Below, piece by piece: positions 19,419-28,323 of a DNA stretch of 64,000 bases (positions are counted from its first letter, which is position 1; each line of letters opens with the position of its first letter). The stretch covers positions 434,001 to 498,000 of the forward strand of contig NZ_FNDR01000005.1 of the NCBI RefSeq assembly GCF_900099805.1, written 5' to 3'. A program made the position numbers and the translations under genes. The stretch is from Variovorax sp. OV700 (GTDB taxonomy: Bacteria > Pseudomonadota > Gammaproteobacteria > Burkholderiales > Burkholderiaceae_C). The notes beneath the pieces were generated by a model. That model did no database searches. It was not told the DNA's origin and worked only from the letters and a program-made list of their open reading frames with translations.

Positions 19419-19684
19419 CGCTCTTCCTTTCTGTGCGGCACCTGTTCGCAGCGCCGCAAAGGCGATGGATGAAGGCTACGGCGCTTGGATTGGTACGAAT
19501 CAGGCTCCGCGCATGGAGGTGTAGGGGGTAAGAGCGCGGCGACCTGATCAAGCCGGGGGGATTCGGCGGCGGATTCAGGAGGCCCCTGCTGGGTCTGGGC
19601 AGCCAGGGGGCAGGCCGGATTCTAGCGTGGCTAAATACCCGGTCAAGCATAAGAAACCTTATCCTTATGCAATTACATATTTAA

Positions 19685-19865
19685 ACAGATTGTTCCCATT
19701 GAGCGGGCCTACCCTAGGGTATCCCCTTGGTGGATGGGATTGCAATGCAAGGGGGAGGCGCCTAATCTGGAGACGCCTGAGTTATTCAGGCGTGTTCCGA
19801 AGTCAGATAGCCCGAGGTGCAAGTCAAGGGCTCGAACGGCAGAGGACCCACGGCGGCAATCTCTT
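19685..19865 (+). ncRNA. ssrS: 6S RNA (ssrS), candidate
   Basis: 6S RNA mimics an open promoter and sequesters sigma-70 RNA polymerase. Recognition is by eye. The 5' part TTGTTCCCATTGAGCGGGCC resembles the E. coli 6S segment TGTTCGCAAGCGGGCC, and the 3' part CACGGCGGCAATCT resembles TGCGGCGGCATCTC. The ends pair as AGATTG (19687-19692) with CAATCT (19857-19862). A perfect terminal hairpin, ACGCCTGA facing TCAGGCGT, is centred near 19782. The length of about 180 nt is right, and an AT-rich promoter-like stretch lies just upstream. In many proteobacteria the folate gene ygfA follows; it does not here. The ends are approximate. Confidence 0.72.
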
Positions 19866-19936
19866 GCTGCCAGCACGGCAGGAACCATAGACTTCCGGTC
19901 GCGCGAATCGATGGCATGGGTCTCGGGCCCGCCATC

Positions 19937-19980
19937 AAGCCCGGTAATGAGACATTCGTCTGATTGCCGGGCTTTCTTGT
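19937..19980 (+). terminator. Rho-independent terminator downstream of the 6S RNA candidate
   Basis: Stem AAGCCCGG (19937-19944) pairs with CCGGGCTT (19967-19974), and the inner part continues as TAAT/ATTG and AGAC/GTCT. TTTCTTGTTTCTG follows. It lies about 70 nt past the 6S candidate and 40 bp before the DUF748 gene. It probably ends the 6S precursor transcript and insulates the next gene. Confidence 0.75.
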
Positions 19981-20016
19981 TTCTGCCCTGTTCTTTCTTT
20001 ACGGCACACTCCCGCG

Positions 20017-23000
20017 ATGGATGCAGCTTCGCTCAAACAAAACAAATGGGTGCGACGTGGGATCGTCGCGGTGCTGGCTCTTCTGGCGCTCTGGATCGTT
20101 GCCTGGCTCGCGGTACCGCCGATCGCCAAGAGCCAGCTCCAGAAGATCGCGAGCGAGAAGCTCGGCCGGCAGGTCACCGTCGGCAAGATCGACTTCAAGC
20201 CCTGGACCCTCGAACTCGCCGTGGACGATCTGCGCATTGCCACGGCCGACGGCAGCCGGCCCCAGGTGGCCGTCAAGCGGATCTATGCCGACGCCGAACT
20301 GCAATCGCTCGTCCGTCTGGCGCCGGTGATCGACGCCGTCACCGTCGAATCGCCGGCCATCCTGCTCACGCACCTTGCCGACGGCAAGTACGACATCGAC
20401 GACATCCTGGCCAAGCTGGCCGCCGCTCCGCCGTCCGACCCCAACGCCGAGCCCGCGCGCTTCGCGATCTACAACATCTCGATCAAGAATGGCGCGGTCG
20501 ACTTCGATGACCAGACAGTCAAGCGCAAGCATGAACTGCGCGATTTCGTGCTCAACGTGCCGTTCCTGAGCAACCTCGCCTCCAAGCGCGACGTGAACAC
20601 CGAGCCCAAGCTCGCGTTCGCGCTCAACGGCGGCAAGTTCGATTCGGCAGCCCTGACCACGCCGTTCGCGAAAAGCCGCAAGACCGACGCCCATCTGCAG
20701 TTCAAGGGGCTCGACCTCGCGCCCTATCTGGGTTACCTGCCGGGCGGCCTGCCGGTGAAGCTGCAGGCGGGCAGCCTGGACGCCGACCTGAAGATCGACT
20801 TCGAGCAAGCCGCCACGGCCGGCCTCAGGATCACCGGCACGGTCGAAGCGCAAGGTGCCAAACTGGGCGACGCCCGGGGCCGCGATCTGCTGGGCTTCGA
20901 CTCCCTCAAGCTGGCGCTGGCGGACGTGCGTCCGCTGGAGTCGGTGTTCCATCTGAGCGAAGTTGCGCTGTCCAACCCGCAGCTCGCGGTCGCGCGCGAT
21001 GCGCAAGGCCGGCTCAACCTGCTCGCCACCGATCCGGCCACGGGGGCTGCCGAAAAGGTGTCGCCGCCTGCGTCCGCGGCCAGCGCTCCGGCCGGAAAGG
21101 CGGCTGAAAAGCCGAAGCTGAGGGTCCAGGTCGACAAGGTCGCCTTGAGCGGCGGGCGCATCGGGTGGCGCGACGAAACGGTTCAGCCCGCGGCGGCCGT
21201 CGAGGCGAGCGCGCTCGGCCTCGACCTGACGGGTGTCACCTGGCCGATGGAGAAGCCGGCCCAGTTCAGCGGCAGCACCGTCATTGGCGGCGCGACGCTC
21301 AAGTTCCAGGGCAGCGCGACCGACAAGAAGGCCGACGTGCAGACCGAAGTCGATGCGCTGCCGCTGTCGCTGGCGGCACCTTACTTGGCACACAGCCTCG
21401 AGCCCACGCTCGATGGCAAGCTCAGTGGACAGATCGATGTCGCCTGGGATCAGCCCGACCTCAGGTTCAAGGCCCGACGCTTGGCCGCCGACGGCCTCGC
21501 GCTGACGCAGGCCAAGACCGCGCTGGCAAGCGTCGGCCGCTTCGAGCTGGTCGATGCCGAAGTCGATATGACGAAGCACACGCTGAACGTGGCTTCTTTC
21601 ACGGCCACCAATCCCAAGGTGAACGTCGAGCGCGACAGCGAAAAGCGCTGGATGTTCGAGCGCTGGCTCAAGGCACCGGCCGCCGGCAACGGGGCGGCAG
21701 CGCAGGCCAAGGTGGCTGCGCCCAAGCCGGCCGGCGCGGGTGCCGCAACGGCGCCGCCCGGCGCCAACACCAAGCCCTGGGCCCTGACCATCGCCACCCT
21801 GGCGATCGAGAACGGCACGCTTTCTTATGCCGACAAGGCCAGCACCACGCCGGTCGCGGTCGAGATCACGGCGCTGAATGTGAACGCCCAGAAGGTCGCA
21901 CCCGACACCGCCACGGTATCGCCCCTGCAGATTTCGGGGCGCATCGGCTCGCGGCGTTCCGAGCCGGGCCGCTTCGACTACAAGGGCAACCTGGTGCTCA
22001 AGCCGCTTGCGGCCGAGGGCCGGCTCGACGTGGCATCGTTTCCCGCCCATGCCTTCAAGGCCTACTACGCCGATGCCCTGAACGTCGACATCCGCCGCGC
22101 CTTCGCGAGCTACCGCGGCACCGTGCGCTATGCGAGCGCACCGGCAGGCATGACCCTCAAGCTGGCCGGCGACACCGCGCTCGACGACTTCCGCGCCAAC
22201 AGCATTTCGCTCACCCAGTCGCCCGGCTTCGACCGCAACACCAACCAACTGCTGAGCTGGAAGACGCTGAGCCTGCGCGGCCTGCAGGTGAGCCTGGCGC
22301 CCAATGCGGCGCCGGCGGTGGACGTGCGCGAAACCACGCTGACCGACTTCTTCGCCCGTGTGATCGTCGACCCGACCGGCCGCCTGAACCTGGTGAACCT
22401 CACCAAAAAGGGCGAAGCGGAGGCCAATACAGCTGCCGCAGCCACCCCCGAGGCGAAGACCCGCAGGAGCCTGGGCGGAACGAGCACCACGACCCGCACC
22501 CCTGCGCAGGCGGGCGGCGCGCCGGTGTCGGCCGAGTCCATGGCCGGTGGCAGCTCGGAGCCGGCCAAGCCGGCCTCAGCGCCGGTTGCAACGGCCCAGG
22601 CGCAAGCCGACGCCGGGCCCAAGCCGATCATCAACTTCGGACCGATGAGCCTTGTCAACGGCCGCATCGACTTCACCGACCTGTTCGTGAAGCCCAACTA
22701 CTCGGCCGACCTGAGCGCACTGACCGGCAAGCTCAGCTCCTTCTCGTCGAATCCACCCAAGGGAGAGAGCGGCCGCCCCGCGCTGGCCGACCTGGAGCTG
22801 CGCGGCAAGGCGCAGCAGACCGCCGCGCTGGAAATCACGGGCAAGCTCAACCCGCTGGTCAAGCCTATCGAGCTCGACATCACGGCCAAGATGCGCGACC
22901 TCGACCTGGCCCCGCTCTCGCCGTATTCCGTGCGCTATTCGGGCCACGGCATCGAGCGCGGCAAGATGAGCATGGATGTCAACTACAAGGTGGCGCCCGA

Positions 23001-23829
23001 TGGCCAACTGACGGCCACCAACAAGCTGGTGCTCAACCAGCTGCAGTTCGGCGAAGAAGTGCAGGGCGCGCCCAACAGCCTGCCGGTGCGGCTCGCGGTG
23101 GCCCTGCTGGCCGACCGCAACGGCGTGATCGATGTCGACCTGCCGCTCAGCGGCTCGCTCAACGATCCGCAGTTCAGCATCGGCCCGCTGATCTTCAAGG
23201 CCGTGATCAACCTCATCGTGAAAGCGGCGACCGCGCCTTTCAATCTTCTGACCGGCGGACTGGGCGGCGGCAGCAGCGAATCGAGCACCATTGCTTTCGA
23301 ACCCGGAAGCTCGGAACTCGGCGCCAGTGCAAAGGAGAGCCTAGACAAGGTCGTCAAGGCATTGACGGAGCGCCCGGCCCTGCAGATGACCGTGATCGGC
23401 ACGGCCAGCCTCGAACGGGAGCGCGACGCCTACCAGCGCCAGCGCCTGCGCCAGCTGGCCCAGGCCGAGAAGCGGCGCGTGGTGGTGCGCGCCGGCCAGG
23501 CGGGCACCGACGTGCCGCCACTCACCGATGCCGAATACCCCGAACTGCTGACGGCCGTGTACAAGCGCGCCGACATCACCAAACCGCGCAACATGGTCGG
23601 ACTGGCCAAGGACCTGCCCTTGAAGGAGATGGAAAACCTGCTGCTCGCGAGCGTTCCGGTCGACGAGGAGTCGATCCGGCAGCTGGCCGTCGAGCGCGGT
23701 GCGGTGGTGCGCGACTACCTGCTTGCGCAAAAACTGTCGAGCGAACGCCTGTTCCTTGGCGCCGTGAAAACCACGGCGAGCGGTGCCGACTGGAAGCCCG
23801 GTGCCGAACTCAAGCTGGCCATGAAATGA
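20017..23829 (+). CDS. DUF748 / AsmA-like inner-membrane anchored protein
   Basis: Very long envelope protein (1270 residues) of the DUF748 group of the AsmA/TamB-like superfamily. An N-terminal membrane helix lies at about residues 13-33. A large periplasmic region follows, built of repeated beta-rich segments with recurring patterns such as ENGTLSYAD and NGRIDFTDLF, which suggest a lipid-conducting beta-taco. The linkers at about 345-370 and 800-860 are Ala/Pro-rich. The last 180 residues or so (from SSTIAFEPGSSEL) resemble an OmpA-like fold. Members have been tied to outer membrane integrity and phospholipid transport; the exact role here is unknown. No operon partner. Confidence 0.8.
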   Translation: MDAASLKQNKWVRRGIVAVLALLALWIVAWLAVPPIAKSQLQKIASEKLGRQVTVGKIDFKPWTLELAVDDLRIATADGSRPQVAVKRIYADAELQSLVRLAPVIDAVTVESPAILLTHLADGKYDIDDILAKLAAAPPSDPNAEPARFAIYNISIKNGAVDFDDQTVKRKHELRDFVLNVPFLSNLASKRDVNTEPKLAFALNGGKFDSAALTTPFAKSRKTDAHLQFKGLDLAPYLGYLPGGLPVKLQAGSLDADLKIDFEQAATAGLRITGTVEAQGAKLGDARGRDLLGFDSLKLALADVRPLESVFHLSEVALSNPQLAVARDAQGRLNLLATDPATGAAEKVSPPASAASAPAGKAAEKPKLRVQVDKVALSGGRIGWRDETVQPAAAVEASALGLDLTGVTWPMEKPAQFSGSTVIGGATLKFQGSATDKKADVQTEVDALPLSLAAPYLAHSLEPTLDGKLSGQIDVAWDQPDLRFKARRLAADGLALTQAKTALASVGRFELVDAEVDMTKHTLNVASFTATNPKVNVERDSEKRWMFERWLKAPAAGNGAAAQAKVAAPKPAGAGAATAPPGANTKPWALTIATLAIENGTLSYADKASTTPVAVEITALNVNAQKVAPDTATVSPLQISGRIGSRRSEPGRFDYKGNLVLKPLAAEGRLDVASFPAHAFKAYYADALNVDIRRAFASYRGTVRYASAPAGMTLKLAGDTALDDFRANSISLTQSPGFDRNTNQLLSWKTLSLRGLQVSLAPNAAPAVDVRETTLTDFFARVIVDPTGRLNLVNLTKKGEAEANTAAAATPEAKTRRSLGGTSTTTRTPAQAGGAPVSAESMAGGSSEPAKPASAPVATAQAQADAGPKPIINFGPMSLVNGRIDFTDLFVKPNYSADLSALTGKLSSFSSNPPKGESGRPALADLELRGKAQQTAALEITGKLNPLVKPIELDITAKMRDLDLAPLSPYSVRYSGHGIERGKMSMDVNYKVAPDGQLTATNKLVLNQLQFGEEVQGAPNSLPVRLAVALLADRNGVIDVDLPLSGSLNDPQFSIGPLIFKAVINLIVKAATAPFNLLTGGLGGGSSESSTIAFEPGSSELGASAKESLDKVVKALTERPALQMTVIGTASLERERDAYQRQRLRQLAQAEKRRVVVRAGQAGTDVPPLTDAEYPELLTAVYKRADITKPRNMVGLAKDLPLKEMENLLLASVPVDEESIRQLAVERGAVVRDYLLAQKLSSERLFLGAVKTTASGADWKPGAELKLAMK

Positions 23830-23962
23830 TCCGCAGCCACTTGGTTTTTCATGCCGCCTCGCTATATATATAGGTAGACGCCGCTGGGATTCCGGGGGTC
23901 ATTTGGCCGCTGTTGCGGCATGTAATTCAACCGCCCGCCACAACTGGGTGAAAATGTCGATG

Positions 23963-23990
23963 TGCGCCGGCCTTTGCCGGCGCCTTCGCT
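23963..23990 (+). terminator. GC-rich hairpin before the DUF349 gene
   Basis: GCGCCGGC, CTTT loop, GCCGGCGC, then a pyrimidine-rich stretch (CTTCGCTTTCTCTC). It could terminate the DUF748 transcript. Because the hairpin lies in the open frame upstream of the DUF349 gene, it argues for the later GTG start of that gene. The U-run is weak. Confidence 0.45.
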
Positions 23991-24019
23991 TTCTCTCTTC
24001 AGACAACGATTTCGCGCAA

Positions 24020-26890
24020 GTGACCTCTACTTCTTCCAAGCCACACGACCTCCAGGCCCTCGACACGCTCACCGGCGGCGCCTTCACCGCGCCAACTTCG
24101 GGCGAGCGCGCCGCGCGCATCCGCGACTGGCTCGCGGGCAACCCCGCGCCTGAGCAAATGCAGGAAGTCTTCAAGGAGCTGAGCGGCCGCGACAAGGGCG
24201 CGGCGCGCCTCCTGCGCGAAAAGCTCGACGAGCTCAAGCGCGCCAAGGGCCAGGAAGCCATTGCGGCCGAATGGGCGCAAAAGGCCGAGGCCTTGCTGGC
24301 TCAGTCCAAGCTCAATATTGCCGATGCGCTCGCCTGGCAGCGCGACGCCGCCAAGGCCGGCGCGCCGCTGTCGCGCGAGCCGCTGGCAGGTTTCAAGGTG
24401 CAACTCGCCGAGCGCGTCAAGGGCATCGAAGACCTGCAGCACCGCGCCCAGGTGCACCGCGAAGCCGCCGTTCTGCTCGCACAGCGCTTCGAAGTGCTGT
24501 CGACCAAGAGCTGGCAAGACGCCCAGGCCGCCGAAGAATCGCTGCGCGCCGACGTGACCCATTGGCAACAGCAGGCCGGCGACATCACGGCCGATGCCAA
24601 CTGGAACAGCCTCGACGCCAGGTTTGCCCCCCAACTCGAGTCGTCGAAGGCGCAATTGCTGGTCGTGTCCGATGCGTTCCACGGTGCGCTGGCCCAGGCG
24701 CAGGCTGCGGCGGCCGATGCCGCGGCCCCCTTGCCACCGGTGCCCGTCTGGGCCGACGAACTGCGTGCCGCTCGCGGCGAGGTGGTGGCCCCCAAGGCCG
24801 CGCCTGCCAAGCCCGCCGCACCCAAGGTCGACCCGTCGGTGCGCGCCGCAGCGCAAGACGCCGTGCAGGCCGCGCTCGCCAAGCTTGAACAGGAAACGGC
24901 CGAAGGCCACGGCAAGGCCAGCGCCGGTGCGGCTTCAGCATTGCGTGCAGTGCTGAAGGAACACGGCAAGCTGGTCGATGCGCCGCTCGAGGCTCGCGTG
25001 CATGCGGCGCTGGTTGCCGCCGGCGAGCTCGAAGGCTGGCAGCGCTGGAGCGCCGACAAGGTGCGCGAAGACCTCGTCGCCAAGGCCGAAGGCCTGCTCA
25101 AGCGCCCCGAAGGCCAGGCGCTCGGCGGCCGCAAGATGCAGGAAACGCTGCGCTCGCTGCGCGACCAGTGGAAACAGGCCGACCAGGGCGGCGTGCCGAA
25201 CCATGCGCTCTGGAAGCGCTTTGACGAAGCCTGCAACGAAGCCCACAAGGTGGTGGAAGCCTGGCTCGAAAAGGTTCGCGCCGATGCGGCCGAGCACCGC
25301 GCCCATCGCGTGGCGCTCATCGAAGAGGTCAAGGCCTGGGCGGCAGAGCACGCCGCATCTTCGGACCTGAAGGCGCACAACCGCGCGCTGCATCAGTTTG
25401 CCGACCGCTGGCGCGATGCCGGCCACGTGGGCGAGAAGGTCTTCGCGGAGTTGCAGCCGCAGTGGAATGAAGCCTTCGGTGCCGCGCGTGCGCCCTTCGA
25501 GACCGCACAAAAGGCCAGCATCGAACGGCGCCAGGCCATGATCGCGGAGGCTGCCGAACTCGGCGCCCAACCCATGCTGCGCATCGATGCGGTCAAGGCG
25601 CTGCAGCAGCGCTGGCAGGCAGAAGCCCAGAGCGTGCCGCTCGACCGCCGCCACGAACAGAAGCTGTGGGACGCATTCCGCGCACCCATCGACGAAGCCT
25701 TCAACCGCAAGACGGCGGAGCGCGAGAAGTCGGCCTCCGCCATGAGCGAACACGATCGCCACGTGCTCGAGGCCTCCAAGGCGCTCGACGCGGCCAACGC
25801 CGGCGGCGACGTGCAGAAGATTCGCGCCGCCATCGTGCGCCTCGAAGCCGCGCTGCGTGGCGAAGCGCCCCCGCCGGCACCCGCCGCGAAGCCCGCGCAA
25901 GCGCCGGCGGCTTCCAGCGACGGCCCCTCGGTCGGCGCGACCGAAGTCGCCGCGCCCGGGCAGGCCGCGGCCGAATTCGGCGAAAGCGCCGAGCAGGCGC
26001 CGGGCTCGAGCGATGCAGAAGCCCTGCCGGCTGCACATGCCGAAGCCGCGGAAGCTGCAACTCCCGACCTCGTGGCACCGGCCGACGGCGCCGACGCGTC
26101 TGCGCGCAGCGATGACGCGGCACACGAAGCCGGCGAAGCGGCTGCCGTCGAGAGCCCCGCGCCTGCGGCGGCACCGAAGCCCGCATCCAAGCCGGTCGTT
26201 GCCATGCGTGGCGACGACCGTCCTGGCAGCAAGAAGACAGACGCGGCACCTGCTGGCCGCGCTGGCGGCAAGTTCGGCGATCGTCGCGATGGCGCCCGTC
26301 CGGGCCCGGGCGGCCCTGGCCGTCCCGGCGATCGCGGCGCGCCTCGTCCCGATGCCCGCGGCGACCGCGGCGCACCGGCCGGACGCTTCGGCGATCGTCC
26401 CCCGCGCTTCGAAGATCGCGGGCCGAGGCTCGGCGATGCCGCCTTCCGTGCCCAGCGCGAAGCGCTCGAGCGCGCGGACATGGCGCTGCGCAAGCTGGCG
26501 GCACAGGCGCACGGCGAAGCGCTCACGCAAGTGCTTGGCGCATGGGAACAGCGCGACGCCTCGAAGCTGCCCAGCGTCCAGGAACTGGGACGAGCGGTGA
26601 CGCCCGCGGTACGCAGCGGATGGTCTCAGGCTGTCGGTTCGGCGCCCAAGGCCGCACCCGATGAAGCAGCCGAAGCCCTGCTGCGGCTCGAAATGGCCGC
26701 CGAAGTGCCGACCCCTGCCGAGCAGCTCGACGCACGCCGCGCACTGCAGCTCAAACTGCTGACGAAGCGCGGCGATCCAGCGCCGGTCCAGACCTGGGGC
26801 CAGGACGCGGGCAAGGTGCTGGCTGCGGCGCATGACGCTGCCAGCGCGCGCCGTTTGCAGAACGCACTGAAGGCCTTGCTGCGCAAGTAA
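24020..26890 (+). CDS. DUF349-domain protein
   Basis: Cytoplasmic helical protein with DUF349 repeats (for example ALWKRFDEACNEAHKVVEAW and LWDAFRAPIDEAFNRKT). No activity is established that I can name. The GTG at 24020 (956 residues) is my choice: the upstream frame reads through a hairpin and looks non-coding. An ATG at 23954 is an alternative, and neither start has a good ribosome site. Residues up to about 630 are helical and charged. About 630-820 is low-complexity Ala/Pro/Glu-rich, then Gly/Arg/Asp-rich. A folded C-terminal segment of about 150 residues follows. Confidence 0.8.
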   Translation: MTSTSSKPHDLQALDTLTGGAFTAPTSGERAARIRDWLAGNPAPEQMQEVFKELSGRDKGAARLLREKLDELKRAKGQEAIAAEWAQKAEALLAQSKLNIADALAWQRDAAKAGAPLSREPLAGFKVQLAERVKGIEDLQHRAQVHREAAVLLAQRFEVLSTKSWQDAQAAEESLRADVTHWQQQAGDITADANWNSLDARFAPQLESSKAQLLVVSDAFHGALAQAQAAAADAAAPLPPVPVWADELRAARGEVVAPKAAPAKPAAPKVDPSVRAAAQDAVQAALAKLEQETAEGHGKASAGAASALRAVLKEHGKLVDAPLEARVHAALVAAGELEGWQRWSADKVREDLVAKAEGLLKRPEGQALGGRKMQETLRSLRDQWKQADQGGVPNHALWKRFDEACNEAHKVVEAWLEKVRADAAEHRAHRVALIEEVKAWAAEHAASSDLKAHNRALHQFADRWRDAGHVGEKVFAELQPQWNEAFGAARAPFETAQKASIERRQAMIAEAAELGAQPMLRIDAVKALQQRWQAEAQSVPLDRRHEQKLWDAFRAPIDEAFNRKTAEREKSASAMSEHDRHVLEASKALDAANAGGDVQKIRAAIVRLEAALRGEAPPPAPAAKPAQAPAASSDGPSVGATEVAAPGQAAAEFGESAEQAPGSSDAEALPAAHAEAAEAATPDLVAPADGADASARSDDAAHEAGEAAAVESPAPAAAPKPASKPVVAMRGDDRPGSKKTDAAPAGRAGGKFGDRRDGARPGPGGPGRPGDRGAPRPDARGDRGAPAGRFGDRPPRFEDRGPRLGDAAFRAQREALERADMALRKLAAQAHGEALTQVLGAWEQRDASKLPSVQELGRAVTPAVRSGWSQAVGSAPKAAPDEAAEALLRLEMAAEVPTPAEQLDARRALQLKLLTKRGDPAPVQTWGQDAGKVLAAAHDAASARRLQNALKALLRK

Positions 26891-26910
26891 GGCTTCGGCG
26901 CAAGTCCACG

Positions 26911-26938
26911 AGAAAGCCCGCTGCACGCGGGCTTTTTC
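26911..26938 (+). terminator. Rho-independent terminator between convergent genes
   Basis: AAAGCCCGC (26913-26921), loop TGCAC, GCGGGCTTT (26927-26935) and a T-run to 26937. It ends the DUF349 transcript just before the convergent GYD gene. Confidence 0.85.
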
Positions 26939-26986
26939 ATTTCACTGATCGGCAGCGTCACAGTCCCGGCGCTCCGCCGACGCGGC

Positions 26987-27280
26987 TCAAGGCAGCTTGG
27001 CCAGGATCTTGTCCATTTCCCCGGCGGTGTAGGCCCGCAGGGAGCGCGTGTGCACATTGCCCTGCATTGCGATCGCGAGGCTGAATGCGGCGATCGCCTG
27101 TTCATCCTCGGCCTCCAGCACGCAGACCACATCGCAGTCACCCATGGTCCAGTAGATATCGCGCATCTTGACGCCGAGCTTCTGGGCGCTTTCCTTCGCG
27201 GCAGCGGCGCGCTTGGTGGTTTCCTTGACGCTCTGGATGCCCTTGTCCGTGAAGTTCAGCATACCGATATAGGTCACCAT
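26987..27280 (-). CDS. GYD-domain protein
   Basis: Small GYD-family protein (97 residues from MVTYIGMLNFTDKG). The GDCDVVCVLEAEDE segment carries the domain's name-giving region in variant form (MGDCD for GxYD). Function is unknown; members resemble ferredoxin-like stress or ligand-binding proteins. The ATG at 27280 has a good ribosome site, AGGAGC, seven bases upstream; a longer reading from 27325 lacks one. Monocistronic. Confidence 0.82.
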   Translation of the reverse strand: MVTYIGMLNFTDKGIQSVKETTKRAAAAKESAQKLGVKMRDIYWTMGDCDVVCVLEAEDEQAIAAFSLAIAMQGNVHTRSLRAYTAGEMDKILAKLP

Positions 27281-27438
27281 TTTTTGCTCCTGTGTTATCC
27301 GCGGGGGATGAATCACGTGAGGCAACGCCGCCCCCGACGGCGACGCTTCAGGTCATCACGCGCAACAGTGCTGTGGTGGGCGATGGCGGAGCGATGCTAC
27401 GCCTGAGGCTCGCAAAGGCAAGGTACTGCACGCCAGTT

Positions 27439-27458
27439 CATACCCTGGACAGGGTATG
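27439..27458. promoter_or_regulatory. 20-bp palindrome upstream of the GYD gene
   Basis: CATACCCT-GGAC-AGGGTATG has perfect 8-bp arms. It lies about 160 bp upstream of the GYD start in a 243-bp gap between two minus-strand genes. It could be an operator or a weak hairpin; no T-run follows on the strand in use. Confidence 0.35.
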
Positions 27459-27523
27459 CGGGCCGGTCCCGTGCGCGTAAGCAAAGAAACGCAGATGAGC
27501 AGATGCGCAGATGCGAAGGGCAG

Positions 27524-28315
27524 TCAGGCCCGTTCGGCCCGAAAGAATTCGTCGAAGAGAGCAAGCACTGGAGGGAAGTCGCGGGCGAAGTTCGGACGGT
27601 TCACGAAATAGGCCTCGCAGGCCACAGCGAAGAATTCGCTGATCGACACCGCGCCGTAGTCGTCGAGCCAGGGCGCTTCGGCGCCAAAGCGGTCGGCGAG
27701 GATCGTCTTCTCGCGAAAATTCTCATATGCGGGCTGCAGCACTGCCATCCAGGCGGCGCGGGATTCGCGGGCACTGCGCTTGCCCGCAAATCCTGGCGGC
27801 AGCGGTGGACAGCCGTCGGCGTCGCCGCCGCGCATGTCGATCTTGTGAGCGAACTCGTGGATCACGACGTTGTAGCCGCCGCCCGCCGTGATGCTGCTTG
27901 CGAGCACGTCCTGCCAGCTGAGCATCACCGGTCCGCGGTCCATGGCCTCACCGGCCACCACCTCGTCGTATTCGTGCACCACCTGCGCTTCGTCGACTAT
28001 CTTGCGCCGTGCGACGACCTCGGACGGATGCACCACGATGCCGACGAAATCGTCGTACCAGTTCAGCCCGCCCTTCAGGTTCAGGACCGGCAGCACCGCT
28101 TGCGCGGCAATGGCCAGAGCAACCTCGTCGGTGATGACGAAGCCCTGGGTGCCATGGAACTCCTTGTCGCGCAGAAATTCGGCGGCCAGGGTGCGCAGCC
28201 GTTGCTGCGCATCGAAGGGCAATGCGCCGAGAAAGGCATAGCGCTCGAGCGTGGCACGCCAGGCAGCTTCGGGAATCGGGGGCAGGGCGCGCAACCGGCG
28301 CAGCCACTTGAACAT
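27524..28315 (-). CDS. mtfA: MtfA-type M90 zinc peptidase
   Basis: Relative of E. coli MtfA, which binds the glucose repressor Mlc and has zinc aminopeptidase activity. The 263-residue product has the zinc motif HEFAH at 153-157, with a downstream glutamate in SISEFFAVACEAYF as third-ligand candidate. I chose the ATG at 28315 (MFKWLRRLR), which matches the family N-terminus; a longer frame runs into lpxH. It lies 8 bp after lpxH. Whether an Mlc partner exists cannot be seen here. Confidence 0.88.
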   Translation of the reverse strand: MFKWLRRLRALPPIPEAAWRATLERYAFLGALPFDAQQRLRTLAAEFLRDKEFHGTQGFVITDEVALAIAAQAVLPVLNLKGGLNWYDDFVGIVVHPSEVVARRKIVDEAQVVHEYDEVVAGEAMDRGPVMLSWQDVLASSITAGGGYNVVIHEFAHKIDMRGGDADGCPPLPPGFAGKRSARESRAAWMAVLQPAYENFREKTILADRFGAEAPWLDDYGAVSISEFFAVACEAYFVNRPNFARDFPPVLALFDEFFRAERA

Positions 28316-28323
28316 GGGCCGCG

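Noticed and set aside
19402-19650. 82-residue minus-strand open frame upstream of the lytic transglycosylase
   Set aside because: Pro/Arg-rich, no ribosome site or domain, and it overlaps the transglycosylase start and the region before the 6S candidate.
21165-23873. 902-residue plus-strand open frame inside the DUF748 gene
   Set aside because: Shadow frame in high-GC DNA; composition is Arg/Gln/Gly-rich and it lies entirely within a better-supported gene.
23860-23880. TATATATATAGG as a strong promoter or tRNA start
   Set aside because: No matching -35 at proper spacing could be settled on and no tRNA fold follows; noted only as an AT-rich spot.
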